A stretch of DNA of 64,000 nucleotides, from positions 248,001 to 312,000 of the forward strand of contig JAFEMH010002579.1 of assembly GCA_022495995.1 (NCBI GenBank), given 5' to 3'. The stretch is from Adenophora triphylla var. japonica (Eukaryota > Streptophyta > Magnoliopsida > Asterales > Campanulaceae). The position numbers and the translations under genes were made by a program. Below the pieces are notes generated by a model that had not been told where the DNA came from, made no database searches, and saw only the letters and a program-made list of their open reading frames with translations. Position 1 is the stretch's first letter. Each line of letters opens with the position of its first letter. Positions 21,938 to 33,053 of this stretch are shown piece after piece.

Positions 21938-24900
21938 TGTAAGAGCCCGCGCTCGAGAAATTTCCAAAGTCGCGTAAAACGTCGGGCTTATCTCGTGCCA
22001 AGGTGCGTCAAATGCACTCGGTTTCTCATAATGGTTGTTACCCTTTTGAGTTTTGAAAATCATAAGAGTCGCCACCCCATTTTATTTTAGGAAAAATGAA
22101 GATAAAATTTTTGTTTTGAAAAGAAGTGGGTTCGGGGGCTAAGTTACGAGAAGGGAAGGTGTTAGTCACCCTCCTCGCCCTTTCAGTCTCTAGCACACAG
22201 GCTGTCCTAGATTGATTTTAATTGCCTTGCCTATGTCTTAAAAAGTGGTGATTGTATACGAGACGTCTTTCTAGTCTAAGTATACTTTGTTTATTTACAC
22301 GAAAGGGAGTCAGTTTGGGTGGACCCCGCTCAATTTTAGAAAATGGTTTGAGCATACAAAAAAAGAAGGAATATAAAGTATTTGGGGGAGGAAAATAATT
22401 ACATGGGTTTTTTGTACAAATTGGGAGACAAATCCCAAATGATTCAAACTAAAAAGGAAAAATGGGACGGAGTTCTTTGCTGTTTACGGGACTATTGTCC
22501 CGCTCGGGCCTGCATATCTCATACAAAAAAAGATTAATCCGGAAATAAATAATGGGATTTTATTTCCAACACGTGAAACATGCCTCATGAATTTTATGGC
22601 GATTTTTAGACTCATATTTCATTCCAAACAAGTCACCACAACATGAACTACAAATCTGTCAGGTGGCACAAAACAGAGCAATGTTACAAAGAGTATGTTT
22701 GCAGAGAATTCTAGCATGGTAATTTCACAAAACACACAACATTACTTTTGAATTAAACATGATTATAAAGATGTATGCCAAAAATCAGGACCTAAGGTTG
22801 AGTTTTGAGGGGTCAAATGACCTCTGACATTTCAGGTTCAAAACAGGGATTCTGACAATCTGGACACAAGGCATTTAAAGAGAAAATGAAAAGAGGGTCT
22901 CCCATTGGTCCAAAAAATCCAAAAATGTCTTTCTTGGTTTCCTTTATGAGTTAGATTCCATATAGACTTGAAATCATCCAAACAGAACTAGATTTGAGAG
23001 AGATAATGAAAGAACAAGTCATGAGGGTCAAAACAGGGCATGTATGGACAGCAGCAGAACATGCTAGAAACCAACTCCAAAACATAACCTAGACATGGAT
23101 TTAAGACATGAAACTTGGCGTACATCTATCCAAACATGTTATTAAGATGCTAGTACCTTTATTTTCACTAAACACAAACAAAAACATGGATGGAAGTAGG
23201 AAGTAGGGGTGACAAGTTGTACTCGTCCGTACCAACCAACTCGTATACCAACCAGTACCAATTATAATTGGTACAAAAAGTCAGTATACCGAACTCTTGG
23301 TACGGTTGTACCGTACCAATTATGTCTAATTTGTTCGTAAATGGTACGCAAAAGTGACTTCGGTTGGTATGCCGGTGTACCGAGTTTATTTATTAAAAAT
23401 TATTACATATAATTATATATATAATAATATAACATAAAAAAAATCTAAACCTAAAATCTATTTTCAATTCAACAGCCGTGGCCCCTTTATTCTTTCTCTC
23501 CTTATGGCGATTCAATTGTCGATTTGCGATCCATCATTCAACGCCGGTGCGCCTCCTCCCACCTCAGTCCGCTAGCTGGCCAATATCTTCCCACTGCACG
23601 CCTCCTCCCCTTCTAAAAGGTATGTTCTCTACTCTCGATTCTCAAATCTCAACCCTCATATTCATGTTTGTTTAGGGTTTCATATTTGATTTTTGTTTCG
23701 GATTTTTGGTTTTGTCTTGCTTAGATTTATTGGTTTAGGGCTTGGATAGTTGGATTTACTGATTTTTGGGCTTAGATTGGGGTAGAAACTGATTCTCCGT
23801 TTCTTAGTTCCTCAGTCTCTACTTTTCTGTAAACATAAATATATATTATTGGATTTTTATGTGTTAATTTTTGTCTATGTTTACATTTGGTATATTCCAA
23901 TACCAACCGTACAATCGTACCAATAAACTTGGTATACCGACTTTTATAGTTGGTACTGGTACATATTTTTGTATACCAATTCATACTTGGTTGGTACATG
24001 GTATACGTAAAATACAGTCGGTATACCAACCGAACCACCGCTAGATGAAAGTGTGAGTCCCAAAAGTGGACAAATTGTGTACCTTGAAGAACAAGGCCAT
24101 TTTTCATGCATTTTACTTCACAAAAACAAACCATGGAAACTCATACAAACAGACTAATGTCATACATGCATGCTGAATAAAGCAAGAGACAAAAAGAAAG
24201 CTCCCGTGGGAGAGAAATGAAGACAAACATGTAGATCCATGGTAAGAAACTTATATTAAGCACAAATATGGAGGTCTAGTCGTAAGTGACTAGACCTCAA
24301 GCTTTTACATGTAATCTTTACATTTTGAAGACTTTACAAGGAGTACAATCTTACCCAGTTACAAGGAGGAAGTGATGTGCTTCCTTTGCTTCCAAGGGAA
24401 GGCTTTGTTTTGGTTTGATCTTGAAGAAGTTTTGATTGAATGTTTGAAGGAAAAACTTAAGTTTTGTGTCTGGTTTTTGCTAGTGTTTGGAGAGTGATTG
24501 AGTGTTGTTTTTTTGAGGTGGTTTTGTGGTGGTGTGTGGTGTTTATGGATAATTTTTTTTAGAGGGAGAAAGCTTGTAGTTCTCCTCTTTCTAAGTGTGA
24601 AAGAGTGGTGTGTGAAGTATATGTCAAGTGTGTGTTAAAATGAGGTTGTTAAAATGATAATTGTAGGATCCTCTTTCCAATGGAGGAAGACCTTTTTTTC
24701 CATGTAGGGCCGAGTAAGGAGGGAGTATTTGGGCTGATGTCTAGCTCTTTAGGGGTCAAAAATAGGCTTGTAGGCTTCCCATTGGTGGATAAGGGTGACG
24801 TGGAGCAAATTGGGCCAAGTGATGGTTAGATGGAAATGATAAACCTTGACTTTTTCCATGTAGACCATCATTTGAATTTGAATAACAAGAGTGGCCGGCC

Positions 24901-25364
24901 CACTTGGTGTCTTTCTTATTTTTTGACTGTTTTCATCAAATTCTTGCACTGTTTGCTTTACTGCTGTCCAGATGCACGCGATTCGGTGTCTCGGTTGTCC
25001 GCGGGCCCAATATGAAAGTTGCTTGAAATATTTTTGCGGTCGATATGGTATATCTGAAATTCGTTAATGAGCAAGGAATATCATAATATGATTCTTAATG
25101 CACAAAATGGTCGGTAAAGGACTATTTTGACATTCCGGGCCTCGATCCGGGGTCCCAAGGTCCGTATTTTTGTAAATATGTCTGTTTACTCGACTTTTCA
25201 TCCTGATTAAGAATCCGGACTCAGTTTTTCCATATTATTCACCGATAAGGCAAACGGACTTCCCGCACAGCCAAATAGAGCCTTTTAGGTCAATTGCAGG
25301 TCAATTGCAAGGGTTTAGACCAATACAAAGATTTATCGAGGGGTGCGAGATCGGGGTGTCTACA
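21938..25364 (-). repeat. T1 3' LTR, carrying a hAT-like insertion
   Basis: 3427 bp including the 847-bp insertion, so about 2.58 kb without it. The minus-strand start is TGTAGACACCCC at 25364. The end at 21938 carries the shared module: GAGTCGCCAC (22066-22075), the gggttcgggggctaagttac box (22128-22147) and a hairpin to about 22180. It aligns with 41112-42899 up to the C4 junction, with roughly ten percent differences in the first 100 bp. Confidence 0.88.
23197..24043. mobile_element. Non-autonomous hAT-like element in the T1 3' LTR
   Basis: The partner LTR at 42370 reads straight through this site. Here 847 bp are inserted between 8-bp flanks gatggaag (23189-23196) and gatgaaag (24044-24051), seven of eight equal. 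The ends TAGG...GGGGTGAC and GGTGGTTCGGCTA-like (read inward from 24043: TAGCGGTGG) resemble hAT terminal repeats. Both ends are packed with ggtaccaa/ggtataccaa subterminal repeats on both strands. The middle (23470-23760) is CT-rich and resembles a gene 5' end, but has no credible long ORF. It is probably an internally deleted hAT. Confidence 0.8.
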
Positions 25365-25920
25365 GAGCCCCTTGACGAATTCCCTTAAAAAGTAAAGGGG
25401 ATTCGACAATCACTAAGATACAATGATCTCGTCTAGGTTAATGGCTAGGCCCAAAGTAGGGTTTCCTACGTTTCCCTTGTGGGAATCAAGCCTCCGTAGT
25501 TCTACTCAAGCAAACTTTCAAGCACATGTATGGTCAAACTTGGACACCCAAGTTTCCTACGTATCCCGCGCGGGAATCAGACCAGATGTAGTTCGGCTTA
25601 CTGTTGGAGCAAAGGTTAAGACCAATAAAAAGATTTACCTAGGGGTGCGAGATCGGGGTGTCTACAGAGCCCCTTGACGAATTCCCTTATAAAGTAAAGG
25701 GGATTCGATGATCACTAAGAGACAACGATCTCGTCTAGGTTAATGGATGAGCCCAAAGTAGGGTTTCCTACGTATCCCTTATGGGAATCAAGCCTTCATA
25801 GTTCTACTCAAGCAAACTTTCAAACACATGTATGGTCAAACTTGGATGCCCAAGTTTCCTACGTATCCCGCGCGGGAATCAGACCAGACGTAGTTTGACT
25901 TATTGTTGGAGAGAAAAAGA
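25317..25920. repeat. 302-bp tandem duplication spanning the T1 3' LTR start
   Basis: Two adjacent units (25317-25618 and 25619-25920) are about 95 percent alike by eye. Each contains gcgagatcggggtgtctaca followed by gagccccttgacgaattccc, that is, 48 bp of LTR start plus about 254 bp of internal sequence. There are thus two candidate LTR starts, at 25364 and 25666, each preceded (minus strand) by the same purine-rich AAGGGGCTC. Confidence 0.88.
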
Positions 25921-27245
25921 CTTCTAGGTGTCTCAGCGTCCTATGGGTCAAGTCTCAGGATGCATTGACATCATGATCTCTTTGCCGAGAATTTCAAGTG
26001 ATAAGCTTTTAGATGGAAGGGGTGGTCATCCCTGAGGTGACAGGCTGCCTACGTTTCTCGCATGAGAATTAGACTAGTTGATTGGTTCAATAAAGTAATC
26101 AAGGTAATCATTAGGAAGGTCAAATTCGGGGTGACCGAGCAAACCAATGATGACATGAGAGAGGTCAAATTCAGGGTGACCGAACAGACCAAAAGTAACA
26201 TGAGAGGGGTCAAATTTGGGGTGGTCGAATGGGATGTGCCAGAGTAACCAAAGTGACAAGGATTTAGACAAATTTGGTGACCGAGCTCGAGTGCTCAAGA
26301 TGCCCACGTATCCCGCATAAGAATCAGGTAAAAAACGTAGTTCAAAGGAGGTACAATTGCTCAAGAGGACCCAAGGGTAACCAAGATAAAACATTAGAAG
26401 GATCAAATTCGGGGTGACAGAATAGACCAAGAGTAACTTGATAAGGGTCAAATTCAGGGTGAACGAACAGACCAAAAGTAACATGATAAGGGTCAAATTC
26501 AGGGTGACCAAACAGACCAAAAATAACATGAGAGGATAATTGAAATTATGATTTATGATGATGATTATGATATGGCGGAAGTTGTATCATGAAGAGATGA
26601 CATAATGACAATTGTATCCGAGCATTTCTCAAAGTAATCAGACTACATGCATGTAACATTACTAAAAACAAATTCGAGGATACACTGCAAGTCATTGTTG
26701 ATGATGAATGACGTTTGTGCTTTAACATAAATATTGTGTGATGGGATTTTTGATTCCTATGCTTCAATCGCAGGGAGCGAGATTCTTGTAGGTCGAGACA
26801 TGATTTGTTATGCAGGTTCCAGCTTTGTACCTTCATATAATTTTGATATGTGTCTGTGGTAGCTAGGGATTTCTAACTTTTGCATCCGATTATTCAAGTT
26901 ACATAAAACTTTGATGAGTGCTTGGTCGTCCCTGGGTGACAGGCTACCTACGTATCCCGTATGGGAATCAGACCAAACGTAGTTCGAGTCACTTAAAACT
27001 CGAGAAGGACAAAGGTGTTTGAGATCGGATAAGATTTTGACAAAGGTGCGGTCGTGCCTGATGTGACAGGCTGCCTATATATCCCATATGGGAATCAGAC
27101 CAAACGTTGTTCGAGTCACTTAAGACTTGAGAAGGAGAAAGGTGTTTGAGATCGGTTAAGATTTTGATAAAGGTGCGGTCGTGCTTGAGGTGACAGGCTG
27201 CCTACATATCCCGTATGGGAATCAGACCAAACGTAGTTCGAATCT
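25455..27245. repeat. Nine dispersed hairpin units (tacgtatcccgyrygggaatca...acgtag) in T1
   Basis: Units lie near 25458, 25556, 25767, 25858, 26052, 26308, 26948, 27075 and 27203. Each has an inner palindrome around TCCCGNNNGGGA and outer arms CTACGT / ACGTAG in most copies. The last three sit in a ~125-bp tandem array with rcagaccaaacgtagttcg. One copy (26054) has TTCTCGCATGAGAA, where both arms have changed together. They lie in the region before the 3' LTR, where Tat/Ogre elements commonly grow tandem repeats. Confidence 0.8.
26116..26530. repeat. ~45-bp tandem repeats (ggtcaaattcrgggtgaccgar) in T1
   Basis: Two blocks of three units, about 26117-26235 and 26397-26530, separated by a hairpin unit. 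The repeated text is gtcaaattcagggtgaccga followed by cagaccaaaagtaacatgag. The open frames that cross it on both strands are repeat artefacts. Confidence 0.85.
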
Positions 27246-27280
27246 CTTGACATGTAAACATTTTTTAGAAACAGGGCATC

Positions 27281-27755
27281 GGGAATTCGAATTCCCTAAG
27301 ACAAAGCATGTAATTGATTTTTTGAAACAAGGAGAGACTTTTTGGGCATCGAGAATTTGAATTCTCTAAGACAAAGCATGTAACATTTTTTTTTGAAAAA
27401 GAGAGATTTTTGGGCATTGGGAATCCGAATTCCCTAAGCCAAAGCATGTAATTGATTTCTTGAAACAAGGAGAGACTTTTTGGGCATCGAGAATTCGAAT
27501 TCTCTAAGCCAAAGCATGTAACAAATATTTTTTGAAAAAGAGAGAGATTTTTGGGCATCGGGATTTCGAATTCCCTAAGCAAAAGCATGTAACCGATCTT
27601 TTTTTGAAGAAAGGAGAGATTTTTGTGGCTTTGAGAATTCGAATATTCTAACCCAAAGTAGAAACTCATGGAATGAAAATATTTTGAAAGGCGTCGAGAA
27701 ATCGAATTCCCTCAGCCAAATCATATTTAGGATGGTATTGGGAAAATTGAATTCC
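27281..27755. repeat. Dimeric palindrome array GGGAATTCGAATTCCC / GAGAATTCGAATTCTC in T1
   Basis: Eight units at about 27281, 27351, 27419, 27489, 27560, 27633, 27695 and 27739. Type A (GGG...CCC) and type B (GAG...CTC) alternate for the first six units, giving a ~139-bp higher-order period. Spacer text gcatgtaattgatt and gagagatttttgggc is shared. The 134-codon minus-strand frame here is only the repeat read as protein. Confidence 0.88.
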
Positions 27756-30282
27756 CTAAGATAAAACATTGGGAGGAAAAGTATTTTGAGACAGTCAAAG
27801 GCAATGGTTGGGCCTAATAAAAGGCTAGGTGCAGCGGGATGTTATTGGAGATGTACCTGCAGATCTTTTCACAAGTATGCAGGATATATATTATGGCATC
27901 CATGTGTTTTGAAAGTATCATACATGTGCGGTGATGTGCAATGATCAAAAGTAGTGACATACACGTGCATTACTATTATTTGGGATTTCAAACATGCGCG
28001 GTGCTTGGAGATCAAGCAACAGGAGCAATTGAGAGATTTAACTAAAAAAATATGCATGTTTCGATGATGGGCAAAACACATCTTTTGTGATGATTGTTTT
28101 TTTGCTATTTTTTTATTTTTGACACTTTTGCATTACTTGCTTTTCAAACTTTACTTACGAGGAATGAGTGAATGTACTATGAATGTAAGTGTAAAGAGGG
28201 AGAATGCGCCATGAAACAAATTGTGAATATCTGGTGAGTTTCTTTTTGTGGCCATACTGCAAAATGAGAAAAATGGCAAGGTGTAAAGTGGAGCGGGGTT
28301 GAAGGCTTAGGATAAACACTTAAAAGCCGATTCCCTAAGCCCATTTGATCAAGTCTACTCGACGGTGTCTCTCGAAGGGAATGCTCAGATTTGCTTCGGG
28401 TTACAATGATGGAAGCCCAGTGTTAGCCCAAATATTTCTTGTTGAGGACACAACTGTCTTGAGAGAAGTCATGTATCTTGATGCTAAATCATATGAAGCC
28501 CCTGGTATTGTCGAAGAGGGAGCCTTATGCTTCTTGATGTGAACTAATGATTCAAAGTAGCCCCACATTTTGATGATTCGAGTATTAGGGACCTTACTGT
28601 CTTTGAGAGTGGTCTCGCATCTTACCCTTGAGCTGCATGGAGTTCGGTGTAATCTGAAGATCAATTCCATGAATAGAGTTTCATCTCCGAGGGACTGAAT
28701 TGTCATCCTGAGTGCTGCCCCTATTTTTGGTTTAATGTCTCGATACTGATTGGAATCTTAACCTTTTGATTCGAGGATTTGTTGAGAACCCACATTGTTA
28801 TCTTAGAATAGCCCCAATTTCGGTGCTCGGTCATGCGGAGCCTCAGTTCATTTCATGAAGGGTCAAGTCAATTCATCATTAGATTTACGGCAATTTGGAT
28901 CTTAGAGACCAATGAATTGCGTCTCTATCTCTTTTGTTATGATGCCACGAGGAGTTGGCAGGGGAAGGCAATGAGGCTAGTATTCTTGAAAGCAAAAGAA
29001 AATCCCGTGGGATCCTCGACATGGTGTTTGAGCAGAAATAGAATGATGAAAAGACAAGGGTAGGGGAAAGCCCCTAGACTTAAGAGAAATGCTTACCTAA
29101 GAAATCAAAGACTCGAGATTTGACTTGCATATTTATCAATGCCTTTAAATCGATGTTTATGGACCCTCCATGAATTAAATTTGTATTTTGAGTTTATTTG
29201 AAAGCTTACAAATCATCTGGACGCAAATTAGATAGAACCTAATCAAGGTAAGAACATCAATGGACAAGGATTTGATCTTACATTACAGAATGACATCGTA
29301 GGTGAGTGGTCAATCGTCTTCTTCATTTAGAATGATGTGTCTGAATGATGTCTGACTATTTGGTTTCTAGCCTCTAAAATAGAGAGGCCTGGCTTGAAAA
29401 GGATGTGTATATTTAGAAATTAATTTTGGACTCTATGGAGGCAAGGGTTTTCAATCTCCCAGTGTAGGATATCAGGTAAGAGCTCTTAGGTCTTTGAGAG
29501 AATCACCAGTTGTTTTCGTTGATGGTACTCACTCGAATGGAATCTGCGGAAGCTTTCTCCGTAAGATATGTACAGAAGTTAAAACTTTTCTTTCTTCTCT
29601 TTATCTTATTCTTTCTTCTCGCCCTCTCATTTTCTTCTCTTTTTGATTTTTTGTGTTTTGTGTTTTTTTTTTCATTTTTTTCACACCCTCTCTTTTTTTC
29701 TCTTTGAAAGAAGAAGACTTTGTTGAAGATGCAAAAAAATTTGTAAGATGCACGAATTACAAAAAAATTGATCTTTCCAAACTTTTACAAAATGCACAAT
29801 TCAAATATGTGCAGATGACCTCTGATCTTCGACCTCCGGTTGGTTAGCTTAAACATGCAGTTGTTTTGTCTTTGTGAAGGCCTTTGATTAATTTTGGGAA
29901 TCCCTTCGTGGACTCCTTTATTTGTTTGGTGGTTCTAGTTCTCACCTCGATTAGTCGCAATCTAAATCTATTCCATACTTCATTGATCGCATTTGATTTA
30001 AGTGATGATTAATGATATGCGGTTGTCCAAATTTTAAGATGATTCATCATTAACTCATTTAGTATTTACCAATTTTGATTAAGTCAATTCGTCATCTTTT
30101 TTTTTAAGATTCACAATTCGAAAGGCATTAAATAATAACGCAAAGTTCATTAACTGAGACAATTATGACAAGCAAGAAAATAAACACGAAGATAAGACAC
30201 ACCTCTAGACTTGGAAAACAAGGAAGTGAGTCTAATTAGAACGGTACACAAAAGAGACCGGATTGGGAGTTGGCTTAGTAGG
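27756..30282 (-). other. T1 internal region, no gene seen
   Basis: 2.5 kb of AT-rich text. It holds near-repeats of a clause like 'agccccacattttgatgattcgag' (about 28500-28830), CT-rich runs at 29580-29700, and short frames without family motifs. I see no gag, protease or RT block on either strand. Confidence 0.55.
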
Positions 30283-30891
30283 TGTTTTGGTAGAAAAAAC
30301 AATAGTGTTGAATCTTAACTTTGACAAGTGTGTGGATTAAGTAACAAGGAGGGGACTGTGGAATTCGACTAAATGGAACAAAGACATAAAAAGAAAGAAT
30401 GACACCATGATTTGTTAACGAGGAAAACCGTAGAGGTGATAACCTCTTTGGAAAAAACCCCGGGAGTTAGGTCTCCAACCTTAAAAGTTTCACTATAATA
30501 ATTGAGTTACAACTGTGGAAGATGATGGAGAGAATTACAAGAGAGATGTGCGTAGAGTGTGTGAGTGTACGAGAGTGTGTATGTATTTTTCATCTCCATC
30601 TCCCCTTAAATATGAGTAAGTTTGAATGGGTAAAAGTTGTTCCTACAATCTCGGAAATAGCCTTATCTTCTTCAACGTCCATGAGACCAAGTCATCCTTG
30701 CCGTTGAAGATGTGTTGAACGTGCTAGAGAAATATCCCGTATTCTTCTCTCTTATTCACTGGAAAATAATAATAATAAAGATATTAGGAAATATCAAATA
30801 AGTAAATATTAAAACGATACTTACAGTGGAGTAACATCTTGACATGCAGGAGCAACTGAAGATGTCACAATGCTAAAAAATACTCACAACA
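30283..30891 (-). repeat. TB 3' LTR
   Basis: 609 bp, TGTTTTGGTAG at the low edge and ACTCACAACA at the high edge. On the minus strand it is preceded by the tract TTTTTGGGGACAAAT. Confidence 0.93.
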
Positions 30892-30906
30892 ATTTGTCCC
30901 CAAAAA
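30892..30906 (-). other. TB polypurine-like tract
   Basis: Minus strand TTTTTGGGGACAAAT directly before the 3' LTR. T2 has a comparable TTTTGGGGGTAAT before its 3' LTR. Confidence 0.65.
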
Positions 30907-31211
30907 CATTTGGCTATTTGGCAACTGAAGAGGCAAATGTTTTTTTCCAATAAATGTTCAACTGCCAGCTTGCATGATGGGACGGGCATTGTGAAACGTG
31001 GAGAAAATGGATGGCTGGGGAATAATGCTTGGAAAAAGTGGTTTTTTGGAAATAGAGTTCTTTTTTAATTAAATAACTGCTTGGGAGTTTTAATAAGCTT
31101 CTCAAACCTTCCTTTTCATCCCTGCTTGCTTACGGCGCTGTTCTTCTTCAAGGTAAAATTTCTCCGCTTCTTACTTTCATCCATTGTTTACTTTTCTTTT
31201 GTCTGTCAACC
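30907..31211 (+). promoter_or_regulatory. Putative promoter and leader of the antisense gene
   Basis: About 300 bp between the 3' LTR and the antisense ATG. It contains an AT-rich TTAATTAAATAAC (31067-31079), then a pyrimidine-rich run from about 31100 to 31200 typical of plant leaders. TTCAAGGTAAAATT (31147-31160) could be a leader intron donor. This is inference from composition, without transcript data. Confidence 0.4.
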
Positions 31212-33053
31212 ATGGGTAGAACTAGGTGGAGTTCGTCCAAAACTAAGAGTGCCCCATCCCCACAAGGTCCCACAAAGATTAGTCTTAATGATTTTGTGAG
31301 CGAAAATCTCCTTGCAAAACCAGATGATGAGACTTGTTTGTTTAGTGATACCCAAATAGAATCACTGAAACAACAATGTTACTTCCCAAAAGGTGCGATT
31401 TTTCATCCTTTTTCTGTAAATCTTAGGTCTGACTTCGTTTCCACTAAATGGATCTGCTTTCATGAGTATCCCTTTCTTCTAGGGTTTAGCTATCCCTTCC
31501 CACCGTTGGTTTCTGAGTTCTTTCAAAAGACCCAACTTGCCTATACTCAACTGATGCCCATGGCTTGGAGAGTTTTTGCTTTTATTATCAAAGTGAACAG
31601 GGAAAATGGGTTAAACCTAGGGCTTCATGAGATAGCCTATTCGTACGACCTCCAACCTTTCGGTTCAAAAAGGTATCTTTTCAAGAAAAGGTCAGGTAGG
31701 AACTCCTTAATGAGCACCACGTCTTCTAGTGATAGGGGATGGAAGAATAGGTTTTTCTTTGTTGATAGGGCATCCATTGGAGAAGGGAATAAGATATCAA
31801 GCAAATGGAACAAGGAAGGTACTTGAATTCCTAACTTTGTGACTTCCTGTTCTTGAAACAAACTGAAATCGTAATTGCTCTTACCTCTTTTCAGACATTG
31901 ACTGGGGAGAACTACTTCCACCGGCTGAGGATACATTGGCCAAAATTGACGAATTTTTCAAGCTTCCTTTGGACAAGAGATCTCCTAGGGGACTACTAGA
32001 ATCACCTCTGGTTGTTCTGGAAGATCAGAAAGCGTCAACTTCTGTCATTATGTCTACAGGTAAACATGTTGTCTTTTCACTATAGTTTTATCAATTTGAT
32101 GCATTGCACTTCTTGACAATATTCATATGTCATTGCAGTCTCCAAACCAGTTGTTTCAGGATCAGATTTCGATCTTGAAGACATTGTGGCCATGTTTGAT
32201 AAGCCCATTCTTAAGATTGAAATGAAACCTCCGCCTGTTCCTAAGAAGGTCCCTGTTTTAGACGAGAGCGCAGGGATTGGTTCCAGGGTGAGAAAGAGGA
32301 AGGCTATTCAAGAGGAAGTGATCGAGGTTGGAGATTCTTTTGAAGGAATGCCAGTGGGAGAATTCAAAAAGAAATGTATGAGTTTTGCAGCAGGGGTAAG
32401 ATGATACTAACCGGGTTTTAACTGTTTCAAAAGTTTTTTTTTTATAACACATTTTGATGTCAAGCTATTATTTTACAGGCTGTCGGGTATTTGGAGGATC
32501 TGGTAAAAGAAATGGAGACACTGAAGAAGAAATCTAAACCTGATATTGCTTTGCTTAAGAAGGAGAAGATAGTGTTAGAGAGTAAGGTGAAAGGACATGA
32601 AAAGAGCTTGGAGCAAAAAGTCAAGTCATTGGAAGAGCATGAGCAGACGGTGAAGGATTTATTGAGCAATTTGGCAAAAAGTGAGGAGGATCATCTTAAG
32701 GAGATTGCAGAAGTGAAAAGTTCTTGCAAATTGGCTGCTGCTAAAACCATTTCCCAATGCAAGATCAAGATGATGAAGGAGTTCCAGGAAGGGAAGGCCG
32801 ATAATTGGGATATCAACAAGGAGTATGCCCACTTCTCCAAGCTGACGGGTGAATTAATAGACGAGGGTGAAGTGTCATCAAGCCCATATGAAGCGGATGC
32901 AACAGAAGTTGGAGAAGTTACCCCAAAGCAACACCTCGGCGGATGCCACCTGAAAAAAGGTAAAATAATTCTGTTCTGGTTTTTTGATGGTATTACTGGG
33001 GTAGGATCCCTAAAGACAATTTTAATTTAATTTTGGTTATGTAATAGGTCCAT
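31212..33053 (+). CDS. Spliced antisense accessory gene of TB (aORF2-like), about 505 codons
   Basis: Five exons are proposed: 31212-31818, 31895-32059, 32139-32395, 32479-32959 and 33048-33053. All introns are GT-AG with phases 1, 1, 0, 1, and no stop interrupts the joined frame. The start ATG at 31212 has a good context (caaccATGGg) after a CT-rich leader. Exon 1 (residues about 40-190, with FLLGFSYPFPPLVSEFF and LMPMAWRVFAFIIKVN) resembles the domain annotated in plant databases as putative gypsy-type transposon protein. Exon 3 has a basic RVRKRK patch (about residue 307), a likely nuclear signal. Exon 4 is a Lys/Glu-rich coiled coil ending in an acidic tail. The function is unknown. The gene lies tail-to-tail with pol. 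The last tiny exon is the weakest part. Otherwise exon 4 reads on a further 24 codons to a stop near 33030. Confidence 0.75.

Noticed and set aside
23478..23675. Small ORF in the hAT-like insert as a gene
   Set aside because: 65 codons of Leu/Ser/Pro-rich text from CT-rich DNA. No motif and no conserved start.
26062..26529. Open frames on both strands with repeated VTLNLTLIMLLLV-like text
   Set aside because: They follow the 45-bp tandem repeats of T1. Both strands are open because the repeat has no stops in those frames.
27265..27669. 134-codon minus-strand ORF with LREFEFPMP repeats
   Set aside because: It is the palindrome array read as protein. No start context, no family motif, and the period is that of the DNA repeat.
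31637..31936. Minus-strand ORF over the antisense gene
   Set aside because: Opposite-strand shadow of exon 1. It crosses the plus-strand intron and has no motif.
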